DNA of 64,000 nt from DASQZK01 sp963732905 (GCA_963732905.1 CAVTBM010000012.1:124001-188000), one strand, 5' to 3'. Numbered from the stretch's first letter, positions 1 to 9,142 are shown. Numbers and translations: made by a program. The notes: generated from the letters alone by a model not told the origin.

Positions 1-83
1 ATCACTTCCTGTTCAAGTTTTTCAATTTCATTCTTCTTAACGAATTCATAGATCCTGCTGATGTCTAACTTTAACGTGCTCAT
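1..83 (-). CDS. 5' end of a gene leaving the window, possibly glucose-6-phosphate isomerase
   Basis: A minus-strand ATG at 83 opens a frame that runs off the left edge of the window. The 27 visible residues begin MSTLKLDISRIYEF and continue as a charged Lys/Glu-rich helix. In length and pattern (a short strand followed by a Phe and a Lys/Glu helix) this resembles the N-terminus of Bacteroidales glucose-6-phosphate isomerase, but too little is visible to assign it. It is divergent from the acyltransferase at 346, with about 260 bases of AT-rich DNA between the two starts. Confidence 0.35.
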   Translation of the reverse strand, partial: MSTLKLDISRIYEFVKKNEIEKLEQEV

Positions 84-345
84 TACAATTCGGTTTTAGT
101 ATTATTAATTATCCCGTTTGAATAACCGACAAGGTTAAAAATTGTGCGATCTGAATAAAAAAATACAAATTTAGAAATCCGCAGGAAACTTCGATGCACG
201 GGGAGTAAAATAAAACGATCTTTAATTTTATGGTACCGCCGGTGAAAAAAGAACCATCAGAAAAATAAAAATAAATTTTTCTTTTAAGCAGAATGATTAA
301 TTTTATTCTCAGGAATTACCAACTTTATGAACTAATTTTCTGATC

Positions 346-1452
346 ATGACAACATCTGAAAGTCCAAAAGTAAGTACCCGGCTCGTCTCCATCGACTTTT
401 TCCGGGGCATTACCATGTTTTTGCTGATTGGTGATTTTACTGGCCTGTTCGAATCTCTTCACGATCCGGCAATGCAAAACTCAATCGTGAGATTTCTCGG
501 GATGGAACTGACCCATCATCCATGGCACGGCTTGCATTTCTGGGATCTGATACAGCCCTTCTTCATGTTTATCGTCGGGGTGTCGCTGCCGTTTTCGGTT
601 AGTAACCGGCTGAAAAAGGGAACCAGCCGTTCCTCAATCTTCCGGCATGTCCTTCAGCGTTCTCTCCTGCTACTCCTTTTCGGATGGGCACTCTATTGCA
701 TCGAACCCGGACGGATCACCTGGCGTTTCCAGAATGTGCTGGCCCAGTTGTCGGTCACCTATTTCGTGGCCTACCTGATTATGCAAAAAAAACCGTCCAT
801 ACAGATCATCATAACTCTTCTTATCCTGCTGGCGACCGACCTCGCATACAGGTTTTTCCCTGTGGCCGGATTCAACCAGCCCTTCGTTCCCGATCATAAC
901 CTGGGTGCCTGGGTCGACCTGAAGATATCCGGAGAACTATCGGATGGACACTGGGTATCACTGAATGCCATCCCGACGATTGCACATACGGTGTGGGGAG
1001 TCCTGGCCGGACAACTGATCCTGAGTGACAGGAAGACATCTGTTAAGTTGCGCATTATGCTGATCGCCGGGTTGATACTTGTTGTTTCAGGCTACGCCCT
1101 CGATCCTTTGACACCCATCATAAAACGTATTGCCACAAGTTCCTTTGTGCTGGTAAGTGGCGGATGGAGCATCCTGGCCTTGTGTTTTTCTTACTGGCTC
1201 ATCGATGTAAAAAATGTCAGCAAGTGGGCAAAGGTATTTGTGGTTGTGGGCATGAACCCATTATTCATTTACATCTTTGCGCATGTCGGCGGAGCACAGT
1301 TTATAAACCATATGTTTATTCCGTTTACTGCAGCCATCTTTTCTTTCACCGGTACGATGGGAATAACGCTTATCACCGATATCCTGGTTTGGACGGCTCT
1401 GTGGTACATCTGTTACTGGATGTATGAGCAGAAGATCTTTATTAAAATATAG
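346..1452 (+). CDS. DUF5009/heparan-glucosaminide N-acetyltransferase-like membrane acyltransferase
   Basis: A 368-residue polytopic inner-membrane protein. It opens with the family signature RLVSIDFFRGITMFLLI (about residues 12-28), followed by HHPWHGLHFWDLIQPFFMF (about 57-75), which carries conserved His, Trp, Asp and Gln residues. About ten hydrophobic segments follow. Members of this family, related to the lysosomal heparan-alpha-glucosaminide N-acetyltransferase, are thought to pass acyl groups across the membrane to amino sugars; the substrate here is unknown. The gene stands alone: its left neighbour is divergent and the next gene is convergent. The ATG at 346 places the signature at the usual distance from the start. 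Confidence 0.8.
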   Translation: MTTSESPKVSTRLVSIDFFRGITMFLLIGDFTGLFESLHDPAMQNSIVRFLGMELTHHPWHGLHFWDLIQPFFMFIVGVSLPFSVSNRLKKGTSRSSIFRHVLQRSLLLLLFGWALYCIEPGRITWRFQNVLAQLSVTYFVAYLIMQKKPSIQIIITLLILLATDLAYRFFPVAGFNQPFVPDHNLGAWVDLKISGELSDGHWVSLNAIPTIAHTVWGVLAGQLILSDRKTSVKLRIMLIAGLILVVSGYALDPLTPIIKRIATSSFVLVSGGWSILALCFSYWLIDVKNVSKWAKVFVVVGMNPLFIYIFAHVGGAQFINHMFIPFTAAIFSFTGTMGITLITDILVWTALWYICYWMYEQKIFIKI

Positions 1453-1627
1453 CTGAGAGCCCGGAGTAAAGGGCTGGAGGTAGAAAGGCAGTCGGCGGGA
1501 GGATAGCCCTGGACTGAAATTTAAAGGCTGCATGCTAACCCATAATTGCAATAAAGAATTAGATATGGGTTACCATGAAGCCTTTATTTATATCCGGATT
1601 GCGGGATAAAAATGTTTTGGTCTGCAA

Positions 1628-2596
1628 TCATTCACCCCCGTCCATCTGCTGCTGCAGCATATTGATCTCGTTGATCCGTTGTCCCAGGGCATAACTGTAA
1701 TCCTTGGAGTCCTTGTTTTTATATTTTGCCCATGCATCCTGCGCCCATTTCTTGGCCTGCGGGTAATCGCCAAGGATCTCGTAAACCACGGCCAGGTTAT
1801 GAGAAGCACGGCCTTTGACCTTCCTGTGCCGGTCGTTCATGGCATTGGTGAGTGATTCGATGGCGGAATCCCAGTCGTTGACTTCCATCATCCGTGCGCC
1901 AATCTTTAGATCATCATTTCCTTTACCACGTTTGTAGTAAATTCTGGTTACCCTGTACCAGTTCGGGGAAATTCTTTCTCCGTAACGGATACCGGACTGA
2001 TAAGATGCATCGCGTATAGCATCGTTTTTGTCCAGGATCCTGTTGATGGCCGTCTGAACCGAGGTTACGGGCTGACCGAAGGCCATTTTCTGGGAATACC
2101 TCACCTGGTCGATCACCGTTCTGGTGGACGGGTCATAAATCCGGAAACCCACCTTGACCTGGGCATAATTCACGAGGAAATCGGAATCGAAGATGTCGAG
2201 TGAGACAATGGCATCTGCGTTAAATTCCCGGCACAGGGCATCAATCTCTTCCCAGTCGAGCGGATCGGGGAATTCAACACCCAGACCTGAATTTTTGTAC
2301 ACTTTCATGGTCCGGACAGCCGAATAACGGCGGGAGTTGTTGAGCTTGCTGACCAGACCGTCGATGCAGATCTGGGAGGCCAGCTTATCCTGCCTGACAC
2401 CTTCGCCGGTGAGGGTGCTTTCGATAAGGTTTGCCTTTTTATTATCTGTCTGGCTGTGGTCTATGATGGCCAGAGTCTTGATATTTGCGGGGATCATAAG
2501 TTCTGCCGGATATAGGGCATCAAAGGATATGGTTGGCGCTCCGCAAACGAGAAATACTGCGGTGCCAAGGATAAGAGTTTTAAGACTTGTTTTCAT
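1628..2596 (-). CDS. Exported TPR-containing protein (DUF6340-like)
   Basis: A 322-residue protein with an N-terminal hydrophobic export segment (about residues 7-22). Cys18 follows Leu-Val, so a lipobox is possible but not ideal. The central part (about 40-200) has the pattern of the Bacteroidota DUF6340 family: conserved IDGLVSKLNNSRRY, a stretch ending in NADAIVSLDIFDSDF, and VGFRIYDPSTRTVIDQ. The C-terminal third has two TPR-like helix pairs (about 225-300), one containing WDSAIESLTNAM and one containing AVVYEILGDYPQAKKWAQDA. The function is unknown; it is probably a periplasmic-face scaffold or lipoprotein. It is monocistronic and convergent with the acyltransferase at 346-1452. Confidence 0.6.
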   Translation of the reverse strand: MKTSLKTLILGTAVFLVCGAPTISFDALYPAELMIPANIKTLAIIDHSQTDNKKANLIESTLTGEGVRQDKLASQICIDGLVSKLNNSRRYSAVRTMKVYKNSGLGVEFPDPLDWEEIDALCREFNADAIVSLDIFDSDFLVNYAQVKVGFRIYDPSTRTVIDQVRYSQKMAFGQPVTSVQTAINRILDKNDAIRDASYQSGIRYGERISPNWYRVTRIYYKRGKGNDDLKIGARMMEVNDWDSAIESLTNAMNDRHRKVKGRASHNLAVVYEILGDYPQAKKWAQDAWAKYKNKDSKDYSYALGQRINEINMLQQQMDGGE

Positions 2597-2833
2597 TTTT
2601 GATGGGGATTAGGTTATTCGGGATGTAGTGCACCCTTGTGCATTTACAGCCTCATTTTACTAAAGTTACTTTTTAATATTTGGTTCTTCTGCCTGAAGAA
2701 ACAAAATGCGTTCCATAAATCAGCCGGAAAATATTTTTCCCGAAACTTATGAAATCAAAGAGTTGTACGGTATTATTTTTCAAATGTTTTAAAAATTTTT
2801 ATAGGAGAGGATTGAAGATATAGGGTTATGGCG

Positions 2834-2999
2834 TTATTCTGACCTGTATCATTTTTCTTTCTCCTTCCTTCACACGCCCTCTTACCCCCGGAGTGGGGGA
2901 ACTGCCGGCGCCCGGTTTATTCTGACCTGTATCATTTTTCTTTCTCCTTCTTTCACACGCCTTCTTACCCCCGGAGTGGGGGAATTGCCAGCGCTTGGT
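2834..2999. repeat. 83-bp tandem duplication
   Basis: Two adjacent copies of an 83-bp unit start at 2834 and 2917. Each begins TTATTCTGACCTGTATCATT and contains the small palindrome CCCCCGGAGTGGGGGA. The copies differ at only a few positions, and a third copy begins (TTATTCT) at 3000 and then diverges. Confidence 0.8.
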
Positions 3000-3000
3000 T

Positions 3001-3165
3001 TATTCTTCTCCCGTCTCCGAATCATTCGATATTCTCCCTCAATCCCTCACTTTTGCCTTTCACTTTTCTTCCCACTAACTCCCCCAATCCCTCAATCTCT
3101 CACTCCCTAACTCTCCCACTCCCTACGCTCACCCCTTAATCCCCTAAAGGGGAAATCCACCCCGC
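3001..3165 (-). repeat. Inverted copy of the mosaic intergenic repeat
   Basis: Read on the minus strand, this stretch carries the modules seen again at 22.26-23.30 kb and 33.9 kb: a module reading TTTCCCCTTTAGGGGATTAA followed by GGGGTGAGCG, then repeated GGGATTGAGGGA words, then a module close to GAATATCGAATGATTCGGAG. Confidence 0.65.
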
Positions 3166-3724
3166 CTTGACTCCTTCTTCATCTACACCCTTCTTCCCAA
3201 AGTACCGGATTACGTCAGGGCACAGCAAGGGGCTTCGTCATTCTAAGAAGTCTTTTCTTGAAAAGGGATCCCACCCCCGCCTTCCAAACCAGCCGCCCTT
3301 AATGACTTTCACCCCCCTGATCTCAGCGTCCCCATTCCCACTTTTTGACGAAAAGTTATCAACTCACCCAAAATGATGACCTCCGTTTTGATGAATGCCG
3401 GTTGAAATCATCATTTATATTCGTTCACTGCAATAATATTTCAGTCCTTTTTTGTATAGGTACAATTCATCAAATCTACTTTGGGAATAACCGTTCCGAT
3501 AACAATCGGATACTATAATTCAAGGCCTCACCGTCTGGGAACCCTAAATCCGGTTTTCCTCCAACCGTCTATTCCTGTCTCCCCTCAAGCTCTAATCTGT
3601 GGAGTATACAGGAAGTCAACCCTATAGCCCCATAGCTCTTCCCTCCATTATTTTCTGCCCCTTCCCATATTGCCGTTTCCCTAAAAAATCTTAATTTGAT
3701 CATCCAATTAAACTACACCTGATC

Positions 3725-4279
3725 ATGAAACGAAAACTGCTCACTCTTGCAACTGCACTGGCTTTCTTTGCCTGCGGGGCGTTAACTACCGGATTCATCT
3801 TAAATCATAAACATAATATGACCTTACTCGATAACACAAAAATGGCCCAGGTGGCGATCATTGTCAGGGACATTGAAAAGTCTGCTGCTGCCTATGCGGA
3901 ACTGTTTAACATGCCGGTACCCGGAATATCCCTTACAGAAGAGCCTGCTGACAAACCCACTTTGTACAAGGGTAAGCATTCCGGGGCTCAGGCTAAACTG
4001 GCTTTCTTCAACCTGGAAAATATTCAGATTGAACTTATCGAACCGGTTGGGAAACCCAGCACATGGAATGATTTCCTGGAAGAGCACGGGGAAGGACTCC
4101 ATCATATCGCCTTCTGGGTTGACGGGATGCAAAAACATGTAGAGCTCTTCCGGCAGAGTGGCATGCCAGAGGCACAGAGCGGCGGATGGGACGGCGGAGA
4201 GTACAGCTATATTGATGCCGGAAAAAAACTTGGCATCGTTATCGAATTGCTTGAAAATTATGATAAGGCACGTGACTAA
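3725..4279 (+). CDS. Exported VOC-superfamily (glyoxalase/epimerase-fold) protein
   Basis: A 184-residue protein with an N-terminal hydrophobic export segment (about residues 4-26; Cys17 could make it a lipoprotein). One complete vicinal-oxygen-chelate module follows (about 38-178) with the beta-alpha-beta-beta-beta repeat expected of the family. The four metal-ligand positions appear as Gln in MAQVAIIVRD, Glu in IQIELIEP, His in GLHHIAFWV and Glu in LGIVIELLE. That Gln/Glu/His/Glu set is compatible with metal binding in the methylmalonyl-CoA epimerase-like branch, though an exported protein is unlikely to be that enzyme. It lies 120 bp ahead of the Gfo/Idh/MocA oxidoreductase on the same strand and may share its role in sugar metabolism. 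Confidence 0.75.
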   Translation: MKRKLLTLATALAFFACGALTTGFILNHKHNMTLLDNTKMAQVAIIVRDIEKSAAAYAELFNMPVPGISLTEEPADKPTLYKGKHSGAQAKLAFFNLENIQIELIEPVGKPSTWNDFLEEHGEGLHHIAFWVDGMQKHVELFRQSGMPEAQSGGWDGGEYSYIDAGKKLGIVIELLENYDKARD

Positions 4280-4399
4280 ATCCGTATTTATCTATCGGCC
4301 TGTAAATCCTTGCATGGAGGCAAACATAACCGGTTAAGTACTTTGTAAAGGGTGCAGACCGGAAATTCAGTACATGAAGAACCATTTAAACCCTTTACC

Positions 4400-5560
4400 A
4401 TGGTAAAACGAAAAGTCAGAATGGGCATGGTCGGCGGAGGCCCTGGGTCCTTCATCGGCATTGTTCATTTTAATGCCGCCGTTCTCGACGGACAGATTGA
4501 ACTGGTCTGTGGGGCCTTCAGTTCCGACCCGGAAAAGTCAAAAGTGGCAGGAAGAGGCTATTATCTCGATCCCGGCAGGGTATACTCCGGATACAGGCAG
4601 ATGTTCGAAAGGGAGAGAATTCTTCCGCCGGGGGAACGAATGGATTTTGTCTGTATTGTTACACCAAACCACCTTCATTACGAACCCGCCAGGCTGGCTC
4701 TTGAAAGTGGCTTTCATGTGGTCACCGACAAACCTCTCACCTATACAACGGAGGAAGCTGAGAATCTGGCAGGGCTGGTGGAATCGACGGGACTCATCTT
4801 TGCCGTAACTCATGCCTATACAGGTTATCCTATGGTTAAGGAGGCCAGGCATCTTATTGCAAAAGGTGAGCTGGGCAAGATCAGAAAAATCGTTGTGGAG
4901 TATCCGCAGGGCTGGCTTAGTAAATCGGTAGAGTCTGAAGGTAATATTCAGGCTTCCTGGCGCACCGATCCGGAGAGATCGGGGAAATCGGGTTGTATGG
5001 GTGATATCGGAACTCACGCTTTGAATCTCGCCGAGTATATTTCAGGATTGAAAGTAACCGAGTTGTGTGCCGATCTGACCACTTTCGTTCCCGGCAGGAA
5101 ACTCGATGACGACGGTAACGTGTTGCTTCATTTTAATAACGGGGCCAGGGGTGTTTTATATGCCAGCCAGATTTCTGCGGGTGAGGAGAACAACCTTTCC
5201 ATCCGGGTATATGGGGAGAAAGGCGGGATTGAATGGCACCAGATGGAACCGAACACACTCATGATCCGGTGGGCTGAACGCCCTATTGAAGTGAGACGGG
5301 CAGGAACACCCTGGATCAGCGATGCTGCGAAAGCAGGCACAAGACTTCCCGCGGGTCACCCCGAAGGACTGATCGAGGCGTTTGCCAATATTTACAGGAA
5401 CGTGGCCACCTGCATCCTGGCTCGTGAAGAAGGTACCACACCTTCAAAGGAGGCTGCGGACTTCCCGGGTGTATATGATGGATTAAGAGGGATGAAGTTC
5501 ATTGATGCACTGATTCAATCCAACCAGACTGCATCAAAATGGACAACTTTTGCCGGGTGA
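4400..5560 (+). CDS. Gfo/Idh/MocA-family oxidoreductase
   Basis: A 386-residue NAD(P)-dependent sugar oxidoreductase. The N-terminal Rossmann domain starts with RMGMVGGGPGSFIG (about 6-19). A catalytic-site-type Lys lies in VTDKPLTYTTEEAENL (about 113-128), and a His in GDIGTHALNLAEY (about 210-222) sits in the substrate domain. Family members oxidise or reduce cyclic sugars or inositols; the exact substrate cannot be read. An in-frame GTG 48 bases upstream would add 16 unrelated residues, so the ATG at 4400 is preferred because it starts directly before the Rossmann strand. It has no twin-arginine signal, so it acts in the cytoplasm. It is followed after 117 bp by a TIM-barrel sugar isomerase, the usual partner. 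Confidence 0.85.
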   Translation: MVKRKVRMGMVGGGPGSFIGIVHFNAAVLDGQIELVCGAFSSDPEKSKVAGRGYYLDPGRVYSGYRQMFERERILPPGERMDFVCIVTPNHLHYEPARLALESGFHVVTDKPLTYTTEEAENLAGLVESTGLIFAVTHAYTGYPMVKEARHLIAKGELGKIRKIVVEYPQGWLSKSVESEGNIQASWRTDPERSGKSGCMGDIGTHALNLAEYISGLKVTELCADLTTFVPGRKLDDDGNVLLHFNNGARGVLYASQISAGEENNLSIRVYGEKGGIEWHQMEPNTLMIRWAERPIEVRRAGTPWISDAAKAGTRLPAGHPEGLIEAFANIYRNVATCILAREEGTTPSKEAADFPGVYDGLRGMKFIDALIQSNQTASKWTTFAG

Positions 5561-5677
5561 CGCCGGCGAGGGAAAAAAAGGACATTGTACAGAAGTCAGT
5601 ATATTCCGGGAGGGGAATGGAACCGAACAGGGAGAGAGAAATAGAACATCATTGTTTATAAACCAAAAATTCACACT

Positions 5678-6673
5678 ATGGCCCGACCAGTAACCTTATT
5701 CACAGGACAATGGGCTGACCTGCCGCTTGAAAAAGTATGCGAAAAAGCCCTTTCATTTGGATTCCATGGCATTGAGCTTGCCTGCTGGGGCGATCATCTT
5801 GAAATTGACAAAGCCGATCAGGCCTATTGCGATGCCCGGAGAAAATTGCTTGACCATTACAAGATGAAGCTCTTCGCGATTTCCTCTCATCTGGTAGGCC
5901 AGGCTGTATGCGATCCCGTTGATGAGCGGCACAAATCTATATTACCAGGGCATGTCTGGGGTGATGGTGATCCGGAAGGAGTAAGACAGAGGGCGGCGAC
6001 AGAGATCATCAGGACCGGGGAGGTTGCTGCACGGTTGGGGGTGGATACGGTTGTGGGGTTCACGGGCAGCTCGATATGGCATGTCTTGTATTCTTTTCCT
6101 CCGGTGACAAGGGAAATCATTGATCGTGGATACCAGGATTTTGCCACGCGATGGTTACCCATCCTGGATGCTTTCAGGGACCTGGGGGTGAAGTTTGCCC
6201 TGGAAGCTCATCCCACTGAGATAGCCTTCGATATCGTCACGGCACAGCGTGCCCTTGAGGCTGTCGGACATCATCCGGCCTTTGGCTTCAATTATGACCC
6301 CAGTCATTTCGGCTACCAGGGAGTGGACTATATAGAATTTCTAAACCGCTTCAGCGACCGTATTTTTCATGTCCATATCAAGGATGTTACCTGGGCCGAC
6401 AAACCCTGTGAGGCCGGGGTTTTCGGCGGACATACCGAATTCGGTGATCCCAGGCGTTACTGGGATTTTGTAAGCCCTGGAAGGGGTAAGATCCGCTTCG
6501 GGGAAATCATCAGGGCGCTGAATCGCATAAAATACTCCGGTCCGCTGTCCGTGGAGTGGGAGGATAGTGGTATGGCCCGCGATCACGGGGCCAAAGAGGC
6601 CTGTGATTTTATCAGAAAAATGGATTTTGAACCTGCCCATCAATCGTTTGACGACGCCTTTAAAACGAAATAA
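5678..6673 (+). CDS. Sugar phosphate isomerase/epimerase family TIM-barrel protein
   Basis: A 331-residue protein of the xylose-isomerase-like TIM-barrel superfamily (AP endonuclease 2 fold). It shows the expected strand-end motifs: GFHGIELACWGDH (about 26-38), VKFALEAHPTEIAFD (about 171-185) with metal-binding Glu and His, GFNYDPSHFGYQG (about 202-214) with Asp and His, FHVHIKDV (about 230-237) and LSVEWEDSG (about 290-298) with the last Glu ligand. The metal-ligand set is complete, so the enzyme is probably active. Together with the oxidoreductase just upstream it looks like a two-step sugar catabolic unit; in Bacteroidota such pairs often process keto-sugars. The substrate is not determinable. 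Confidence 0.85.
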   Translation: MARPVTLFTGQWADLPLEKVCEKALSFGFHGIELACWGDHLEIDKADQAYCDARRKLLDHYKMKLFAISSHLVGQAVCDPVDERHKSILPGHVWGDGDPEGVRQRAATEIIRTGEVAARLGVDTVVGFTGSSIWHVLYSFPPVTREIIDRGYQDFATRWLPILDAFRDLGVKFALEAHPTEIAFDIVTAQRALEAVGHHPAFGFNYDPSHFGYQGVDYIEFLNRFSDRIFHVHIKDVTWADKPCEAGVFGGHTEFGDPRRYWDFVSPGRGKIRFGEIIRALNRIKYSGPLSVEWEDSGMARDHGAKEACDFIRKMDFEPAHQSFDDAFKTK

Positions 6674-6713
6674 TGTCCATCATTCTATTCATTAACCTTA
6701 AAGACCCGCAAAT

Positions 6714-7391
6714 ATGAGCAATCAAACTTTTAATTTTAAGGCATTTCTGGAGGAGTCGAAAGAGACCCTTCTGAATCCTGCCGGTTATTTTGCCAGTATG
6801 AAGACGGAAGGCGGACTTACAGAACCGCTTATTAAGGCAGCCCTCTATGGCGTGGTTGCAGGAGTATTCTCCTTTCTCTGGAGTATTCTGCATCTCTCTG
6901 CAACGACCGGAGGACTTTTTGGTGGAGCCATTGGTATCATGGCATTTTTCTGGAGCGTGATTGGTGCAGTAATAGCCATGATTATTGGTGCCGTCATCAT
7001 ACTGATTCTCTCAGCTATTGCTGGCGGAAATACAGATTTTGAGGCCAGTGCCAGGGTTAGTGCGGCTATACTGGTTTTATTGCCTGTAATGATCTTCCTG
7101 GGATTCGTTTCAGGTATCGGACGCACCCCCGGCCTGATTGTCAACCTGATTGTTAATCTGTATGGCCTTCTGATGCTGTATTATGCCCTCACCAAAACGT
7201 TAAAAGGAAAAGAGAATACATCGAAGATCCTTACTGCTATACTGGCAGCTATCGTGGTGATATTTATGATCGTTGCGGTCGGCACACGCAGAATTGCAAA
7301 AAGATCCATGGATCGGTATGAGAGTCAGAATGAGCAGGTGGTGAACACCATGAGCAGACAAATACCGTATGCTACAAAGGAGTTGGGCTAA
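6714..7391 (+). CDS. Yip1-domain integral membrane protein
   Basis: A 225-residue protein. A soluble N-terminus with the typical Yip1-family motif LNPAGYFASM (about 21-30) is followed by five hydrophobic segments (roughly 40-60, 70-105, 115-135, 140-160, 175-195) and a short charged tail. Yip1-domain proteins are poorly understood membrane proteins in bacteria. It starts 41 bp after the isomerase stop and may be co-transcribed with it, though no functional link is evident. Confidence 0.75.
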   Translation: MSNQTFNFKAFLEESKETLLNPAGYFASMKTEGGLTEPLIKAALYGVVAGVFSFLWSILHLSATTGGLFGGAIGIMAFFWSVIGAVIAMIIGAVIILILSAIAGGNTDFEASARVSAAILVLLPVMIFLGFVSGIGRTPGLIVNLIVNLYGLLMLYYALTKTLKGKENTSKILTAILAAIVVIFMIVAVGTRRIAKRSMDRYESQNEQVVNTMSRQIPYATKELG

Positions 7392-7500
7392 AACTAAAAC
7401 CGTACGACTGGAGAAAGAATCTTAAACGGCCGGCCGGCCGGTAAAGTGCATCCTGGTTGGTTTGTATATCAGGTGGTCTGATATCCCGGAACGGTAATGT

Positions 7501-8286
7501 TCAGTATAATATTACATAATCACTGCTGTTATCGGTTGGTGAGGTATCGAAATAGGTTTTAAACTTCGTCATCAGGTCGGCCACTTTGCGGCCGGCTTTT
7601 TGTAATGTCGGAGATGGCTCTCCGGAGTTGTCAGGAAAATAGATGCTTCGTCTTTGATAAGTATCGAAGACCCTGAGAACAGCATATCGTCCTTTAAATT
7701 CTCCCCTGTCACCTTTCAGCAGGTACATGTAGTACCCGTCAATATTGTTCTGAAGGGCATTATTCAGTTCCCCGGCTACGAATTCCTCGAGAGCATTTTC
7801 AGAGCCAGGTTTGACTTTTGGGTAGCTGAGAGAAATGACTTCACCAAGCTGGGGGTTCAGCATCTGATCATATCCGACCACGATAAAATCGGTATAGTCG
7901 GTCATATCTTCGACCAATGGTTCCTCGGGAGCCTGGAACTGGAAACGTTCCAAAGCAGCGTTCCATTTCGGATAGTTGGTTTTGTCTGACACTGGAAAGT
8001 AATAATCGCGGGTTTCCATGTAATTGAATCCCCAAACCATATTAAACAATCCGGTTCTTACTCCGCGGTCACCCTTCATTATCCATGCATTCACACCTTT
8101 GGTGTGAAGCCTTATGTCTTTACACCATTTATTATAATAATTCTGAAAAACGATTTCATTGGTTTCCGGTCTGAGTTTGAGTTCCCGTATAGAAATGATT
8201 TCGGGCAGATCCTGAGCACCAGCTGATGTATAGGTGAGAAGAAGGATCACAGACCATAGAATTGAAGTTCTGATTGACTTTCTCAT
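7501..8286 (-). CDS. Secreted protein of unknown family with two copies of a KGDRG domain
   Basis: A 261-residue protein with a clear signal peptide (about 1-24, ending SAGAQ). The mature part appears to hold two tandem copies of one domain of about 100 residues. Copy one (about 38-120) is marked by GVNAWIMKGDRGVRTGLFNM, and copy two (about 150-255) by YYMYLLKGDRGEFKGRYAVL. The same motif, VYLVKGERGEYTGEYAVF, occurs in the smaller secreted protein at 19867-20289. Each copy has the order helix, strand, KG(D/E)RG turn, strand, then a helix, which suggests an alpha/beta ferredoxin-like fold. I do not recognise the family and assign no function. It is monocistronic and convergent with the Yip1 gene. 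Confidence 0.7.
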   Translation of the reverse strand: MRKSIRTSILWSVILLLTYTSAGAQDLPEIISIRELKLRPETNEIVFQNYYNKWCKDIRLHTKGVNAWIMKGDRGVRTGLFNMVWGFNYMETRDYYFPVSDKTNYPKWNAALERFQFQAPEEPLVEDMTDYTDFIVVGYDQMLNPQLGEVISLSYPKVKPGSENALEEFVAGELNNALQNNIDGYYMYLLKGDRGEFKGRYAVLRVFDTYQRRSIYFPDNSGEPSPTLQKAGRKVADLMTKFKTYFDTSPTDNSSDYVILY

Positions 8287-8521
8287 CGCGTCCGGATTTA
8301 ATATTCAAAAATTGTTCGGATAACCTTTCCGGTAAATGAAAGAACAGAGGGTTAGCCTGCTGTTTGCAGACATTAATGGGTCTCAGGCAGCCGGTTGAGA
8401 TGTAAAGGTAGTTCTTCCCCTGTGGAATGTCAAATTTCCGGAGGTGTTTGAAGGTATAAAGGAAGGTTTTGTCCGTCAATCCCGGCTGTCAGGGTTTGTG
8501 TGATGATTCATACCCGGTAGT

Positions 8522-9142
8522 TTAACGTGTGCCGAACAGACGGTCGCCGGCATCACCAAGTCCGGGAACGATATAGCCATGATCGTTAAGTTTTTCATCC
8601 AGGGCGGCAAGATAGATTTCCACATCGGGGTGATCGCGGGTGATGCGCCTGACACCCTCAGGTGCACCCACCACACAAACCAATCTGATCACTTTGGCGC
8701 CATGGTTCTTCAATTCGGTAATCGCTGCACTTGCACTACCACCTGTTGCCAGCATAGGATCGAGGACCATAACAATAGAATCCGGCAGACTGGGGGGGAA
8801 CTTGGAAAAATAGGTCATGGGGTTGAGGGTTTCCTTATCACGGTACATGCCGATATGGCCGACTTTGGCTGTGGGTATCAGGTTGGTAATGCCGTCAACC
8901 ATTCCCAGCCCGGCACGCAGAATCGGTACAAGAACAATGTCCCTGGCCAGTTCACGGGTCCGACAAAAACTCACCGGCGTTTCTATTTCAGTATCTTTCA
9001 TGGGAAGATTCCGCGTAATCTCATATGCCATGAGGCCGGCTATTTCGTCGAGATTCTGACGAAAATCCTTGGTGCCGGTTTCCTTACGGCGCATCTGGCA
9101 GAGTTTATGTGTGATCAATGGATGTTCCAGAACGTTAAGCAT
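8522..9142 (-). CDS. upp: Uracil phosphoribosyltransferase
   Basis: A 206-residue type I phosphoribosyltransferase that makes UMP from uracil and PRPP in cytoplasmic pyrimidine salvage. The PRPP-binding loop is MVLDPMLATGGSASAAI (about 124-140). The uracil-binding C-terminal region holds GYIVPGLGDAGDRLFGTR, ending exactly as in the family. The length matches the usual 205-210 residues. A near-consensus -7 element (TATCTTTA, minus strand) lies about 25 bp upstream of the start. The gene is single and divergent from the DUF2934 gene. Confidence 0.95.
   Translation of the reverse strand: MLNVLEHPLITHKLCQMRRKETGTKDFRQNLDEIAGLMAYEITRNLPMKDTEIETPVSFCRTRELARDIVLVPILRAGLGMVDGITNLIPTAKVGHIGMYRDKETLNPMTYFSKFPPSLPDSIVMVLDPMLATGGSASAAITELKNHGAKVIRLVCVVGAPEGVRRITRDHPDVEIYLAALDEKLNDHGYIVPGLGDAGDRLFGTR

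Larger units (their letters stand above)
2597..3724. other. Long intergenic region, repeat-rich, no credible gene
   Basis: This 1.1-kb gap holds no frame with a recognisable product. It contains an 83-bp tandem duplication (2834-2999), an inverted copy of the mosaic intergenic repeat (3001-3165) and pyrimidine-rich low-complexity sequence. A 69-codon open frame at 3167-3376 consists of Pro/Ser/Lys-rich low-complexity text and is not believable as a gene. Confidence 0.6.

Noticed and set aside
684..899. Second frame inside the acyltransferase gene and similar shadow frames in other genes
   Set aside because: These overlap genes with clear family motifs and show no motifs of their own.
3167..3376. 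Small gene in the gap before the VOC protein
   Set aside because: The text is low-complexity Ser/Pro/Lys from pyrimidine-rich repeats and has no promoter or homologue that I can name.
7429..7442. GC palindrome CGGCCGGCCGGCCG as a terminator
   Set aside because: It has no T-run, lies between convergent genes and could be a chance palindrome of CCGG repeats.
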